Positions 12,890-24,605 of a DNA stretch of 64,000 bases are shown piece by piece (position 1 is the first letter of the stretch; every line of letters begins with the position of its first letter). The DNA is from Adineta vaga (lineage: Eukaryota; Rotifera): NCBI GenBank assembly GCA_021613535.1, contig CP075497.1, positions 744,001 to 808,000 of the forward strand, written 5' to 3'. The translations under genes and the position numbers were made by a program. The notes beneath the pieces are model-generated. The model was not told the origin of the DNA. It was given only the letters and a program-made list of their open reading frames with translations, and made no database searches.

Positions 12890-13105
12890 ATTCACTGATA
12901 TTATTCGAAACTGTTTATTATATAATGATTGATAATTGAGATTGGACACATTGAAATTTAAGTAAATTTAAACAATCTGCATAGTTCAAAGCACATAACA
13001 CACATTTATTGAAAATATTTTTTTCAAAATTTCTAATAAGCAATACATGTACGTATTTATGTCTTAAAAATATGTTAATCGATGTGAAGTGTATTGTCTA
13101 GAATA

Positions 13106-14011
13106 TTATTCTTTTGGCTTGAATAATGTCTTGGAATGTTCGACAAATGCTTTTACTTCAGCTTCGTTGTCACAAACTTGTGGTAGTTTTTTACCATCTT
13201 GGTAGAATGCACCATTTTCTAACTCATTTGTTGGTGTATTAATCACATACAGAACAGAATCAGCACCGAGTGCTGCTGATCGACTGCCAACAGCATGATT
13301 ATTAAGATCGGTGGCACAAAAACCAGGACATACAGCATAAATGGATATATTTTTGTCATTAGAATATTCACGTGCTTGACTTCGAGTAAGAGCAATCAAT
13401 GCAGCTTTGGAAACAGTATATGCTGGAAAAGGTATTTCAGAAGAATATCCAAGACGTTCCAGATTGTGAGATTCGACTGCTGAAAGAAAATCTTGAACAA
13501 TATGATCAAGTTCTTGTGTTGTTAAGGTTGGTGATGTGTATTTTTCTTGAAGTTCTTTTGAAAAAAGATATGATACGAGTGGACCAACCGCACTAGCAAC
13601 ATTAACGACACGACCATTCTTACGTAATAGAGGAATCAAATTTTCATTAAGCATTTTAACACCATAATAATTAGTCGCAAATGCTGATCGTACCGCTTCA
13701 ATTGAATTCTCTTTTGGTGCAATTGCAGCATTATTAATTAATATATCTAAATGTCCATTATATTTCTGTTTAATTTCATTGGTAGCAGCAATAATACTTT
13801 CTTTTGATGATGTATCCAATTGTAATAAATGTACATTTGTTGGAGAACCTAATTGTTGAATTGCATCTTGACCACGTTTAATATCTCGACTACCAAGAAG
13901 AATAATATCAGTGGTTTTTGAAGAAGATTGCTCAAGTAATTTCTTCACAATTTCAAAACCAATACCTTTATTTGCTCCAGTCACTAAAATTACACGTTTT
14001 TGCTCTGTCAT
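13106..14011 (-). CDS. Short-chain dehydrogenase/reductase, carbonyl-reductase (CBR1) type
   Basis: One exon, 301 residues. Near the N terminus TGANKGIG is the Rossmann dinucleotide motif, NNAAI the structural motif, a VASAVG serine and YTVSK give the catalytic Ser-Tyr-Lys set, and CPGF follows. An insertion of about 40 residues lies between the Ser and Tyr motifs, as in monomeric animal carbonyl reductases. Predicted cytosolic NADPH-dependent carbonyl reductase. The ATG at 14011 (M-T-E-Q) is preferred over an upstream non-ATG extension because the Rossmann strand starts a few residues later. A TATA-like site lies 51 bp upstream. Confidence 0.92.
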   Translation of the reverse strand: MTEQKRVILVTGANKGIGFEIVKKLLEQSSSKTTDIILLGSRDIKRGQDAIQQLGSPTNVHLLQLDTSSKESIIAATNEIKQKYNGHLDILINNAAIAPKENSIEAVRSAFATNYYGVKMLNENLIPLLRKNGRVVNVASAVGPLVSYLFSKELQEKYTSPTLTTQELDHIVQDFLSAVESHNLERLGYSSEIPFPAYTVSKAALIALTRSQAREYSNDKNISIYAVCPGFCATDLNNHAVGSRSAALGADSVLYVINTPTNELENGAFYQDGKKLPQVCDNEAEVKAFVEHSKTLFKPKE

Positions 14012-14061
14012 TCTAACGACGTCTTGTTTACCGAAATGGTTGTGCACGATGAAACACACCG

Positions 14062-14071
14062 TTTTTATATA
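14062..14071 (-). promoter_or_regulatory. TATA-box-like site for the SDR gene
   Basis: The minus strand reads TATATAAAAA about 50 bp upstream of the SDR ATG. Confidence 0.35.
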
Positions 14072-14398
14072 GAAAGAAAAAAAACCGTAACGAGCGTATG
14101 TAAAAATACTTTTTGTTCGCTCGTGCGTCTTGATTGAATCAATTCAACACGGCTCTTCATGACAGAGGTATGTCGGCATAAGTTATTAATAGATTCATTT
14201 TTCTCTGCTGAAAAGAGATGAAGTTTAGAGATGTATATTGTATTAAAAACTATATTTCTTTGTAGAAAACAATAAAAGAGAAAAGGATCAACGAGAGTAT
14301 CTGAAAAATATGAAGTTTATATACATTTTAAACGGTAGTTTATATTGATGATACAATTATTTATAGCGGAATTATTTTCAGAGTATTGAATAAGAAGG

Positions 14399-15126
14399 AT
14401 GTGGATCATGTCATTTAAGATAGATAATTGCGGTAAACAAATTTTAAATCTTAAGTCTTGTGCTAAGCTGTCTCCCGATTATCTACGAATGGATCCACTA
14501 TTTTACGATCGACCTGTAGTTCTTCTTGATAATTTTCATAATTCTAAGAAACGTGAATATGCGTAAGGACTCTATACTCACACACTCTCAAGATTGAAAT
14601 TAATCATTACTATATCTTCGCCAGTCTAATTGTTCAAGATTAATTTAGCGAAGTAAGTCTTAGTTTGTTCGTTTATTACATCGTATTTCTAATTATATGA
14701 ATAAGACGTAGGAAGAGAAAGAAGAAAGGGAAAAAAACAGTTAATTTCGTCCGCTATAAATATGAAGCAAAATCGTATGGGAACACAAAAACTAAACGCG
14801 TATATTCCAATGTCACTAATTATGTAAGTAGATGTACTTCTTTTACATTAAATGAGCGAACATACAGAACTCATTCACTCCAGCTCATATTTTATAATAT
14901 ATTCTTAATTATTATAGTAATTATGCCCAAAATCAAAAGTGTGAATCAAATGAATAGAGATTTACGTAGTAATCCGGCTTATCCAGAACGGTTTGATCGC
15001 TTCATCCATGCTCATTTCAAAGACGGTAGTGCTCTCTACATAAATGGGAAATGGAAACATGGTTCCAGAAAGTTGACGAACACTGAGAAGGAATGGTTGC
15101 AGAAAAAGAGTTGGGTTCTCCCGTGA
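14399..15126 (+). CDS. Small basic protein of unknown function, three exons (tentative)
   Basis: Exons 14399-14562, 14712-14823 and 14884-15126 join in compatible phases (2, then 0) to 172 residues. Exon 2 starts with a Lys/Arg-rich stretch. The last exon encodes a polar, aromatic-rich end (NGKWKHGSRKL). The third acceptor is uncertain: sequence 14884-14920 looks like an intron tail, and an ATG at 14923 could start a separate 67-residue ORF. An AATAAA signal follows at 15186-15191. No family recognised. Confidence 0.4.
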
Positions 15127-15848
15127 ATTCTATTGATTTTCGAAACAATTACTTTTGATTTTTAAACTGTACTACATTGAATTGAAATAAAACGCGTGTA
15201 ATTGAGAAAGAATTCGGTAAATTTGAAAGCCATTGTGTTATCACATAGCTTTAACTGTCATTTTTAATGAGAATGTAGATGTATTCACGATAGAATGATT
15301 TTAACGTTCATTCGACAGGTTGAGAGTGTGGATGAGGGTGGGTAGATGTTGGTGAGTGTCAGAGACGACGAGATACATCCACACCCACACCCTATATTTA
15401 TAATTTTCTATATTAGAAGATGAAAGTGAAAAGGATTGAGCTTTTCTTTGTTTAATATGTGTATTTCACATAGAATTGCACTTTAAACTTTTTATTTCGC
15501 ATCTGATTGAAGAACACTGTCAAATTTTGAATGCATATATTGAATACAATCCCTCTTATACACAAACTTCGTTTGTCTTAATGAAATAAACTATGTACTT
15601 TCTATGGTAAATATCGTAATATCATGTCTTATTAAACAAATTAACTAACAATCAAATAATTGTGAACGGTAAGAAAGTGTTGGCAAACATTTACATAAAT
15701 ATTCTATTGTTTAAACATCTTAAGAAAAAAAATCCTGGGCTATTTTTCTGTAAAGAAAAACAAACAATGTCTTTCATATCTTCGCATTTCTTTCTCATTA
15801 CGCACTTTTCTGTTTGATTCAGTTAGCAAAGAGTAACAGTGAATATAG
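15127..15848. other. Intergenic with poly(A) signal and one foldback repeat
   Basis: AATAAA at 15186-15191 fits the 3' end of the preceding gene. The foldback repeat at 15322-15392 is listed separately. The rest is AT-rich and featureless. Confidence 0.5.
15322..15392. repeat. Telomere-like foldback repeat
   Basis: Arms GAGAGTGTGGATGAGGGTG and CATCCACACCCACACCC flank a loop of about 30 nt. The loop is not clearly related to classes A-C. Confidence 0.75.
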
Positions 15849-17014
15849 ATGTATTTTCCATTGATTTATCTTTTTGTCTCTGCAATCGATGCAATTGTAT
15901 TAATTGAAATTCATCGATTTGCACAATATAAACCTAATTCGTCTTGTGCTTTTCTTGGAAATATTACATTACCTCCAAGTGCATCGATTCAATCTTGTAT
16001 TTGGCAATGTGTACAAGAAGTGAACTGTCAAACGGCTGTTTATTCCTACAATGACAAAGTTTGTTGGATGTATGATGAGTCGTGTCAATCGGGCAGTATT
16101 CAACCATCCGAAAGCAATCGATCGAGTGTTATTTGTTATCGAAAAAATCAAAGTAGAATGTGCTTTTATTGTAACATCTGAATAGTTGACAACTTGTAGA
16201 TTTGAATATGCATTGTTCATCTACCGTATTATCAACACAAGCAGAAGCAGAGACAACAATGACGAATACTAATCATAGTATGTATATTCAATCATCTCGA
16301 ACAGTTTGTTAAAATGTTAAACGGTGAATGTGTGTAGTCGAACCGAGGAAAAATTGATTGATAAGTGAATATAACCTTCATAGATCGATAATAAAGCTAG
16401 AACATAAGATCTTGAGGGTGAGCGTTGAGATCAAAATTGACTGAGTACCAGGATAAGATTTCTCGTAAGGAATTTTAACGATTAATAGTTACTCGTTATT
16501 GCATCTAATGCACTCTTGTTTTTTGTGCACAGATATGACAGTAATACCGATTGTGATTCAAGCATCAGGTACCAGTGTAATTGATGCCAGTGCCCAATAT
16601 GGTTGTCCAACATCCGTCAATGTGACAGCAGTCGGTTCAGCAAAGATTCATAATCTTTGTTCCACAGATCAGATAAACATTGATGCAAACGGAGCCGCAT
16701 ATATTTCAATGAATACCTAAATATGCCCACGGTTAGTCGCTGTTAACCTTAAATCAGCTTCGAAGGTTGATATTATATGTGCGACTGGTTCAATTAATGT
16801 GAAAGCTGCTGATAGTACTTCTTTGACAGTGATACGTTCGAATTCGACATCGCTTTGTCCCTTAGTAGCAAACATTCATGCAGAAGCATTAAGTGAGATT
16901 TATGTCTGTGCAACACAAACAATCAATGTCATAGCCAGTAGTGCCGCATTAGTGTACTATTATGGATCACTGAATAGTTCGCAGACACAAGCATTAGCAC
17001 AGGTCTCTCCGTAG
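15849..17014 (+). pseudogene. Secreted PAN/apple-like plus beta-helix (DUF2807-like) protein with one in-frame TAA
   Basis: Exons 15849-16152, 16200-16277 and 16533-17014 join in phase 1. The N terminus is a signal peptide (about 17-20 residues). A Cys-rich domain follows with C..C..W.C....C..A.Y spacing like PAN/apple domains. The third exon has short alternating beta strands rich in A, S, N and V, like the head-GIN (DUF2807) adhesin fold. TAA at 16718-16720 interrupts this domain, but the same frame continues with the same repeat character for 98 codons. Either a recent nonsense mutation, an allele or assembly error, or a shortened functional protein. Likely extracellular. Confidence 0.55.
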
Positions 17015-18226
17015 TAGCATCTTTAAATATTATATAGCTCAGCAATAACAGACTTATTGCCTCAGAAAATCGATAATAATTCCTATTTACATTCTTTCTC
17101 TCTTGGCACGTCTCGAAAACTAGATGTTTTTCTTTGTATTGCAAAAATAATACTAAAGAAAAACAAGAAAATGAAGATTTTTATGAAACATTCTACAACA
17201 CAACGTGTTTTATATTTGAGCAATTAAAAGATAAACTTTTTCTTCATCAAATTTAAAAAGGAAAGATCATCCATTGAACCTGTTAATAGTTCATTATATT
17301 AAATGAAGCATATAGAAAACTTACGATACTAGACAAAAATTCTGCAGATTAATAATTTTCAAAATGCATCTTCAAGGAATGTTCAGATCGATCAAATACA
17401 GCATCGATTATGATCTGAGCACGTCATTTCAACGAAGTCTTTTTGTTAGAAAACTTTCATTTTCTTTTATTAATATTGATATGAGTAACTTATGGAGCGC
17501 ATAAATAAGATTTTGAGCAACTATTTATTCTACTGTTACATGTATTAATAGTCAATCTATAAATCATATCAACTGTTGGATTGTTATCACTTCGTTTCAA
17601 TATGAATCCAAGACTTTTGTTAAACTCTTATAGTTTGTTCAATAGAGGTCTGATTAAATAAAATCGAAATATAGGAGTGAAACATTCTTCGCATCCTCAT
17701 ATCCGCACATGTTGCGAATTGATTTCTTACTGCTTCTATTCTCTCTCTTACACATTCGCTTCACTAAAATCAGTTTCGCGTTGTATATTCGAAATAAACA
17801 TACACGTTGGTATCTACAACACTGCGAATAAATATCTTATGTATTGATCTCCGTTACAAACTATTTTTAAAATATCAAATTAGTTTTAAGTGATCGTTGT
17901 GAAATGTTTTTCAAACTTGGAGAACAAGAAAATATTGAACTAACTTGAGATGAATCGAAAAATGCAGAATTTTTCTAAGTACGTAGACGAAAGTATATTT
18001 TATTAATATCGTATTTTGTTATTAGAGTAATTTGATCGCTTTGTGATCATCAGCGACTACTTCGATCAATATATTATTTTTCAGTCAATTTGTCTTTGAT
18101 AAATCCGTAAAATGATAGTTTAAATGCGTATATGTTATTGCACAAAAAGATAGAAATATTTGAATATATAATCGAACAAGACGAAACCCAACAAATAACA
18201 CAACTGATTAATTGAGAATATACAAG
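17015..18226. other. Intergenic, no gene recognised
   Basis: AT-rich, about 1.2 kb. I see no ORF with coding character, repeat arms or RNA. Confidence 0.5.
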
Positions 18227-18697
18227 ATGAAAATATTCCAAGTATTATTTTGTGTGGCTTTGATATGTTTATCGCTGATAATTTCAAGTAAGTCAAAATT
18301 ATTTTCTTAACTCTTCCACTTTAGTAGAACTCGATGAAATTGTATTAGTTCAGTTTTACCGTGAACTTTTCACAATTAAATTCAAGTAATCGAAAGCGAA
18401 ATAGCTGATACATCTGGTTTTCATTCATAAAAGTGTTAAACTGTTATCCAACTGTTTATTATAGGTCACGCAGCGTCACCACCGGCAGGATATACAAGAA
18501 CTAACTTTGTATGTATGGGTAAGGCAGTGTTTTGCAATTCAAAGGCTAGCAGTGCTTTGACATGTATTACTGAAGACCGTACAGGTCATATTGGCGGAGT
18601 TTGGAAAGGAGGCTCTAGAAAGTGGGCCGAAAGTGGTTGTCCATCTGGTAGTCGTTCTGGCACATACAATGCGACTCTTCAACGAGTTGGAAATTAG
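18227..18697 (+). CDS. Small secreted cysteine-containing protein
   Basis: Exon 1 18227-18287 and exon 2 18465-18697, phase 1, give 97 residues. The first ~20 residues form a signal peptide (MKIFQVLFCVALICLSLIIS). The mature part has four cysteines (VCM, FCN, TCI, GCP), suggesting two disulfides, and a Gly/Ser/Trp-rich centre with VWKGGSRKWA. AATAAA-type poly(A) signals follow soon after the stop. The family is not recognised. Size, secretion and cysteine pairs fit a secreted effector or matrix peptide, which is inference only. Confidence 0.7.
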
Positions 18698-19094
18698 AAG
18701 AAATCAATCCTTCAAACGAACTCATCAGAATCAATTTTTCTTTTCTCATAAAATAAAGTTTTGAAATAAAATACTTGGTATATAATAGATTTTATTTCGC
18801 ATATTTTTCATAAGTTCGAGTTGTTGTAACACATTGAAGTTGTCATCCATTTATAATGATCATTATAAATGAATTTGTATTCTATGTAATTACTTGGTCG
18901 AAAATGAGGATGTGGATGTGGATAGGTGCAAGGCAGTGTCTCTATCCACCCACACTCTCATTCTCAAGAAATAAGTTTTGAACAGTTCGAAAAAATGGGA
19001 TAATTTCATTTTATTTCAAGACACAGAGTTAAAAAAGAATATTATAAAATTAATTTTAAGAAAAAAGATTGACAGTACTATAAGTCAACGATTC
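18698..19094. other. Spacer with poly(A) signals and a foldback repeat
   Basis: Two AATAAA-type signals close to the upstream stop, then the foldback repeat at 18905-18966. The fasciclin gene on the other strand ends at 19095. Confidence 0.5.
18905..18966. repeat. Telomere-like foldback repeat, loop class B
   Basis: Arms ATGAGGATGTGGATGTGG and CCACCCACACTCTCATTCTC flank a loop with GGTGCAAGGCAGTGTCTCTA. The loop is nearly identical to that at 51799-51856. Confidence 0.8.
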
Positions 19095-20046
19095 TCATGG
19101 TAAGAGAACCGTATCAATAGCGTGAATGATACCATTGCTGGTGATTACGTCGGCTACAACAACAGTAGCACTGTTGACTTTGACCTTGCCTCCGTCGAGC
19201 GTTATCATTGTCGCCATTCCATTGAACATTTCCAATTTGAAAGGTGGATTCATTGCAATGATATCAGCAGCTGAAAGTGCTCTTTTATTAACAACGTGAT
19301 ATGTGAGAATTTTGATCAACTTTGGTTTATTTTCAGGTTTAAGTAAATCAGTAACGGTGCCCGGTGGTAATTTGGCGAATGCGTCATCGGTAGGTGCAAA
19401 CACTGTGAATGGACCGGGTCCTTTGAGTACTGATACAAGATCAGCCGCTATAAGTGCTGTGACTAATGTTTTGAAGCGACCATCATCAATAGCAGTTTGT
19501 ACAATATCTGGAGGTAAAAGAACTGTGTCCAAAGCATGAATAATACCATTGCTGGCCATCACATTGGCCACGATAACGGTAGCATCATTGACCATGACCT
19601 TACCTGCGTTTAATGTTATTCTTGTGGAAATATTGTTCATCATCTCTAATTTAAAAGGTGGATTCATTGCAATGATATCCGCCGCTGTAAGAGCTTTTCC
19701 TGCCAAAACATGATAGGTCAGAATTTTGATCAATTTTGGTCTGTTTTCGGGTTTGAGTAGATCAGTGATGGTGCCCGGTGGTAACTTGGCAAAAGCAGCA
19801 TCGGTGGGTGCAAATACCGTAAATGGTCCGGTCCCTTCGAGCGCTTCAACAAGATCGGCCACTGTAAGTGCTTTCACTAATATATTGAAGCGTCCATCAT
19901 TGATAGCAGTTTGTACAATATCAACCAGTTGTGCTACATAAACAAAAAATAATTTATTCACTATAGCAATTGAAACACTTACGTCTACCAAAAGCACTTT
20001 GAATCAGCGCTAAAAGAACAATGGCGAGCAGTGTCGTTGATTGCAT
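19095..20046 (-). CDS. Secreted protein with two fasciclin (FAS1) domains
   Basis: Exon 1 20046-19983 and exon 2 19933-19095 join in phase 1 (49-nt intron), giving 300 residues. Exon 1 encodes a signal peptide. Two tandem FAS1 domains of about 130 residues follow, each with DIVQTAI..GRF, FTVFAPTDxAFAKLPPGT (H1 region), the YHV motif and an NGIIHAxDTVLLP ending (H2 region). The two domains are very similar to each other, so the tandem duplication is recent or homogenised. FAS1 proteins act in adhesion and matrix. There is no GPI or TM tail, so it is probably secreted. Confidence 0.92.
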
Positions 20047-21387
20047 AATTATGTTATGTGTTTTTCTCTTTTCAATGCAATAGTGAGTGAATACCTGCAT
20101 ATTTATACATGCAAGGATCTCATACGAAAAATGACCAAATCTTATGTTATCTCATATTTGATATTTCTCAAGTATCTTTTATATAACAAATGGGACAAAA
20201 ATAGCAACAAGAGTCGAAGTTTTATGTAACAAACGAAAATTGTAAGTTTGTAATGATGACAAGAAAAAAAAGTACACAGTTAGGTAACACCATAAACCAA
20301 GGTCATATAAAGTTGAATCTACTACCATCATTTCGTTTGGTTTCGAAGTTATATTTTACGATTAGATTGTACACTAATTAATCAATATCTATCATTCTTA
20401 TTTTACAAAGGAAATTTTTGTCATTTCGATATTCAAAAGAGGATTTGTTTAATTGAAATATCTGAGTACGTTCGAATTAATTTACAAGCCAATTTTTTTA
20501 TCTTTTTCATAGTTCTTTCAAAATCAATGTATTACACAACCTTGCGGGATAAAAACAAGTGCGTCATACCAAGGTAATAACGCTTTGCATGGTTATATAA
20601 CGTCGTATGTTCTCATAGTAGGTTACTTTATTGTGTTGTGTAAGATTTATTTTTAACTGAAGTTATCGAAAACAGAAAGAAAAATGAAGCAGGTATACTG
20701 GTTACACAATCATCATCATCATTCAATATAGAATGCAGTTTACATTTGAAGTTGGTTATTTATTACTATACTGGTCCAAAGACAAACTTCTATTCTATTA
20801 AGAGAAAAACCAAGGAGTTTCAAACAACAGCAAAAGATAATGAGGATGAGAATAAAGGTGTCTTTTCTTTAACCACAATCTTTTCATTCTACAGATCTTT
20901 TAAAAACCTTCACAGGAAATCAAGGGCTATAATAGTGTGGGTTTGGGCATTAGATAAAGAGACAATTCTAATGTATGAAAGATAAATGTGTTATGATGTT
21001 CATTAGAATTATTAAGAAAATCACAACTCATTCAATAATCTTCTGAGAATGACAATGAAATCTTAAGGATCCATTATAGTTATATTACTTTAATTTACGA
21101 TGTACATTCTATATCACAAACAGTTAGATTCCGAAGATGATGAGTATTTTATTAAATCTTTCGAAAGAAAAAAGTGATCATTGCGTATATTTGACTATAG
21201 ATGATAGGCAGAAAAAACGACATTTTTAAATATTCTTATCTATGATGAATAACTAAGCGTAGTTTCTAAGTGCACGTTTTAAATTGTTTTTTTTTTCGAG
21301 TGACGTCGAGCTGTATTAAAAGAATATTCGCACTGTCAGCTATACACTCTCACTTTTGACTTTTATTGATTAAAAAGATACTGTGTC
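20047..21387. other. Intergenic, no gene recognised
   Basis: About 1.3 kb, AT-rich. ORFs at 20041-20229 and 20746-20985 lack domains or splice context. Nothing else is supported. Confidence 0.45.
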
Positions 21388-24225
21388 TCAAAGTTCGGTT
21401 TGTATAGTTTCGATATTTCTTCGTACATTGTGAATATCGGGATGATCGGCTGGTAGCGATTTTCGAAATATATCCAAAGCTTGTTGCAGACAAGTCACTG
21501 CTTTTGAGAACGATTTTATGTAATAATAAACGAGGCCCATATTGTTATAGGTTCTACCTAAAAAAGGATGATTCTGAGGGAGATGGTTTTTCCCGATTTC
21601 GAGTGCTTTTTCGTAATATGAAAGTGCCTTCAGGTAGTCATTCATGTTTCTATACACCAAACCAGTGTTATTATAAATGTTAACCAATTCCGGATAATTT
21701 GTAGGCACAGTTTTCTTCAGTATCTCAATTGCTTTTTCATGAAACAGGACTGATTCTGAGTAGTTTTTCATTTGCTTAAGTACACCGCCGATGTTAATGT
21801 ACTATTGAGCAAAATCTGGATGATCCAAGGGAAGTATTTGCTGTCGAATTTGCAATGCTTTTTCGTGGTATTCACGTGATTTCGGATAATTTCCTGTGTT
21901 ATAATACACAAGTCCTATATTGTTATAAGAAGTAGCTAACGAAGGATGATTTGAAGGAAGAATTTTCTCTTCGATTTTCAGTGCTTTTTCTTGATAAGAA
22001 AGTGCTTTCGAGTGTTGCCCAATGTTGCCAAGCGTTCCACAAATGTTGTTGTACAGTGTAGTCAAATCTATAGAAGTTGATGGAAGGTTTTGCTCAAAGA
22101 TTACAGCTGCCTTGTCATAATATGAAAGTGCTCTCGAATACTCTCCTTTCTTGTCATATAATCCACCGATATTGCTATAAGATTGACCAACGTCGATGTG
22201 ATTTGGAGGAAATATTTTTTGACGAAGTACCAATGCTTTTTCATAATATGAAAGTGCTTCTGAGTATTGTCCTGCATGGTGATATACTCGGCCAATGTTG
22301 TTGTACGATTGAGCGAAATCAGGATGATTTGAATGAAGAGATTTTCCCACTATTTCCAGTGCTTTCTGATATGACTGTAGTGCTTGGGAATACTTTCCCG
22401 TATTATCGAGCACATGTCCGAGATTGTTATATAATGTTGCCAGATCTGGGTGATTTGCAGGAAGATTTTCCCGGTAAATTTTCAATGCTTTTTTATAAAA
22501 TGGTAATGCTTCTGAGTACTCTCCCTTCTTGTCATGCAATCCGCCGATGTTATTGAAAGATTGGGCGATATCAAGCTGATTTTGTGGTAACACTCTTTGG
22601 CGGGTTTCCAATGCTTTTTTGAAAGCTGAAAGTGCTTCGGAATATTTTTCTATGGCGAAATACACTGCACCAATATTATTATAAGAAGCAGCTAAAATCG
22701 GATGATCAAATGAAAGATTTTGCTCGAAAACTTCGATGATTTTTCTATAAATAGAAAGTGAATAATCCAAATCACCTCGTTTTGTCTTCATATACGCAAG
22801 ATTATTGTAATTAAGTATATTTTTCTCTTGATCAGATGTTTGGTCAATCAATGCTTTACATAATTCTTCAGCTTTGTCGTATCTACCTATTTTAGTTAGT
22901 AGAAGACCAAGTCGATGAAAACCCGTTGCACCAGCAGTCTCCTTTCTTATATGATCAGTTAAAGTGCGAAGTTGCTCATCATTGTCGGCAGTCAATGTGA
23001 GATTCACCTGATATAGTTGGCTGCTCTCTTCAGTTTTCTTTACTTGATTGATACGAAATACGGCATGCATAGAAAATAGAACTTCCTTTTCCTCCTGAAA
23101 ATTGCTTATTCTATCAATAATCGCAAACGGAGTCGATGAAATTAGCGGATCAATAGTCATTTCGAATAATATACCAATTGTTTCAGGTTTTGATGCACTA
23201 CTTTCAGCCATCATGTAAGCAATTTCTCGATCTAAACTAGTAGATATGAAGTTATTGAAAGATATCAGTCCATCCTCTGTTTTCTTAAGTTTCTCAAAAT
23301 CGAAGACTGACAATCCTTGACCGCGATACACTGTAAATGGTTTATCATTATAATGACTGATCTGTGTCTCATGTAGTTGTTTGATTCCATGGTGTAAATC
23401 ACGAATAAAGAATCCCATATTGAGTATCACATCGCTATCCAACATACGAAGTGCTTGGTTCAGACCTGTATATATAAAACATTCACGTGTATACCACCAT
23501 ATGGTCTTTTCAGGACAATAGGCAGTTTCAAATTCACGAATAGTTTTTAGTTGCAACACATTATCGGAATACTGTTTTTGCCAAAATTCCACGAATTTAA
23601 CGATCGCTTGTTGATCATATTCCATTTCAAGTAAGATTTCTTTAAATATTCGAGTATACATAAATGATGGTTCTATTTGATCTAAACTTTCATTCACTGT
23701 GTGTTCATTGCCTTCGATAAAGCTGATTGCAATAGAATCTTGTTGATACTGTCTAACAACTTGACGAAAAGTTTCATAGATTGATATGATCGATGTTTTC
23801 ATATATTTCACCTTTGACCAATTTGAATTCGTTTGCTGATGTTCTAATGTATCATCACAAAGAACATATATCATTTCCAAATGAGAAATATTATGAATAA
23901 CCGTTATTATATGTTGATCAGAAGTATTTGCAATAACCATAAATACTTTTCCACTAGGAATATCAGTAAGAAAGTCAATACATTCATCAGAATCACTATA
24001 AGTGTAAACTTTACTGACGATACTTCGAAGTTGTGCTAAAGTATTTTGATAATCATCGGTCAAGTAATCAGCATTAGAATCCAGCCAGACAATTACAATA
24101 TTTTCAATAGTATACTGTCTCAAAGGTAAAATATTGGACGATAATATTTTCTTTATGAAAGCGTCTTGTGAAAGAATAGATGATCCTTTGGCATCTTCTA
24201 CTCTGTTAGAGTTCTCAGCATCCAT
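21388..24225 (-). CDS. ADP-ribosyltransferase with C-terminal TPR array, in-frame TAG in the TPRs
   Basis: The open frame from ATG 24225 runs 807 codons to a TAG at 21804-21802, then continues in the same frame for 137 more codons to 21388. Residues ~45-190 form an alternating hydrophobic/charged domain with VWLDSN and DECIDFL. Residues ~290-400 carry the R-S-E type ART fold: VYRGQGLS (Arg ~300), STS (~328) and EEKEVLF (ExE, ~379), the pattern of mono-ADP-ribosyltransferases using NAD+ on arginine. From ~440 come about eleven 42-residue kinesin-light-chain-like TPRs (NNIG..Y...G.Y..AL), eight before and three after the TAG. Sequence upstream of 24225 is AT-rich and better read as UTR. The TAG replaces the Ser of an AQSY motif; the product may be shortened or the gene recently disabled. 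Predicted intracellular. Confidence 0.8.
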
Positions 24226-24605
24226 TTTGTTGTTCTTGTATGTTAGATTACTCGATATAAAATTGAAGTAGTTAAAAAAGAATATTGCATTCAAGGTTTT
24301 TTTTTCATCGATTTTATAATTTTGTTGTTGCACGAGCACTTCAAACATTGTCCTTGATATATGTTGGAAGAAATACAAGACGTTACTATAAAAACTTGAT
24401 ATCTGTAAATAGAGAAACACAAAGAAATCAAGTTTAATGGTATAAACTAATAAATACAGAGAATCTTGATGGTATGAGGAACCTATATATTATAAAAAAC
24501 CGATATCTTTACCCTCAGCTAATATATTTCTTTTTAATTTCAAGGAATTTTGTAAGAACGCAAATGACATTACAAAACAATATATAAAGAAAAAAAATGT
24601 ATGGT

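Noticed and set aside
14012-14059. Upstream start for the SDR
   Set aside because: The codon is GTG and the ATG at 14011 precedes the Rossmann strand by the usual distance.
19303-19941. Two similar ORFs antisense to the fasciclin gene
   Set aside because: They mirror the two FAS1 domains and have no independent motif.
22077-22556. Long ORF antisense to the TPR array
   Set aside because: It is the reverse-frame shadow of the TPR repeats; its own repeats follow from theirs.
24226-24420. N-terminal extension of the ART-TPR frame upstream of 24225
   Set aside because: Its composition is AT-rich and aromatic, unlike the protein; the ATG at 24225 starts a typical acidic N terminus.
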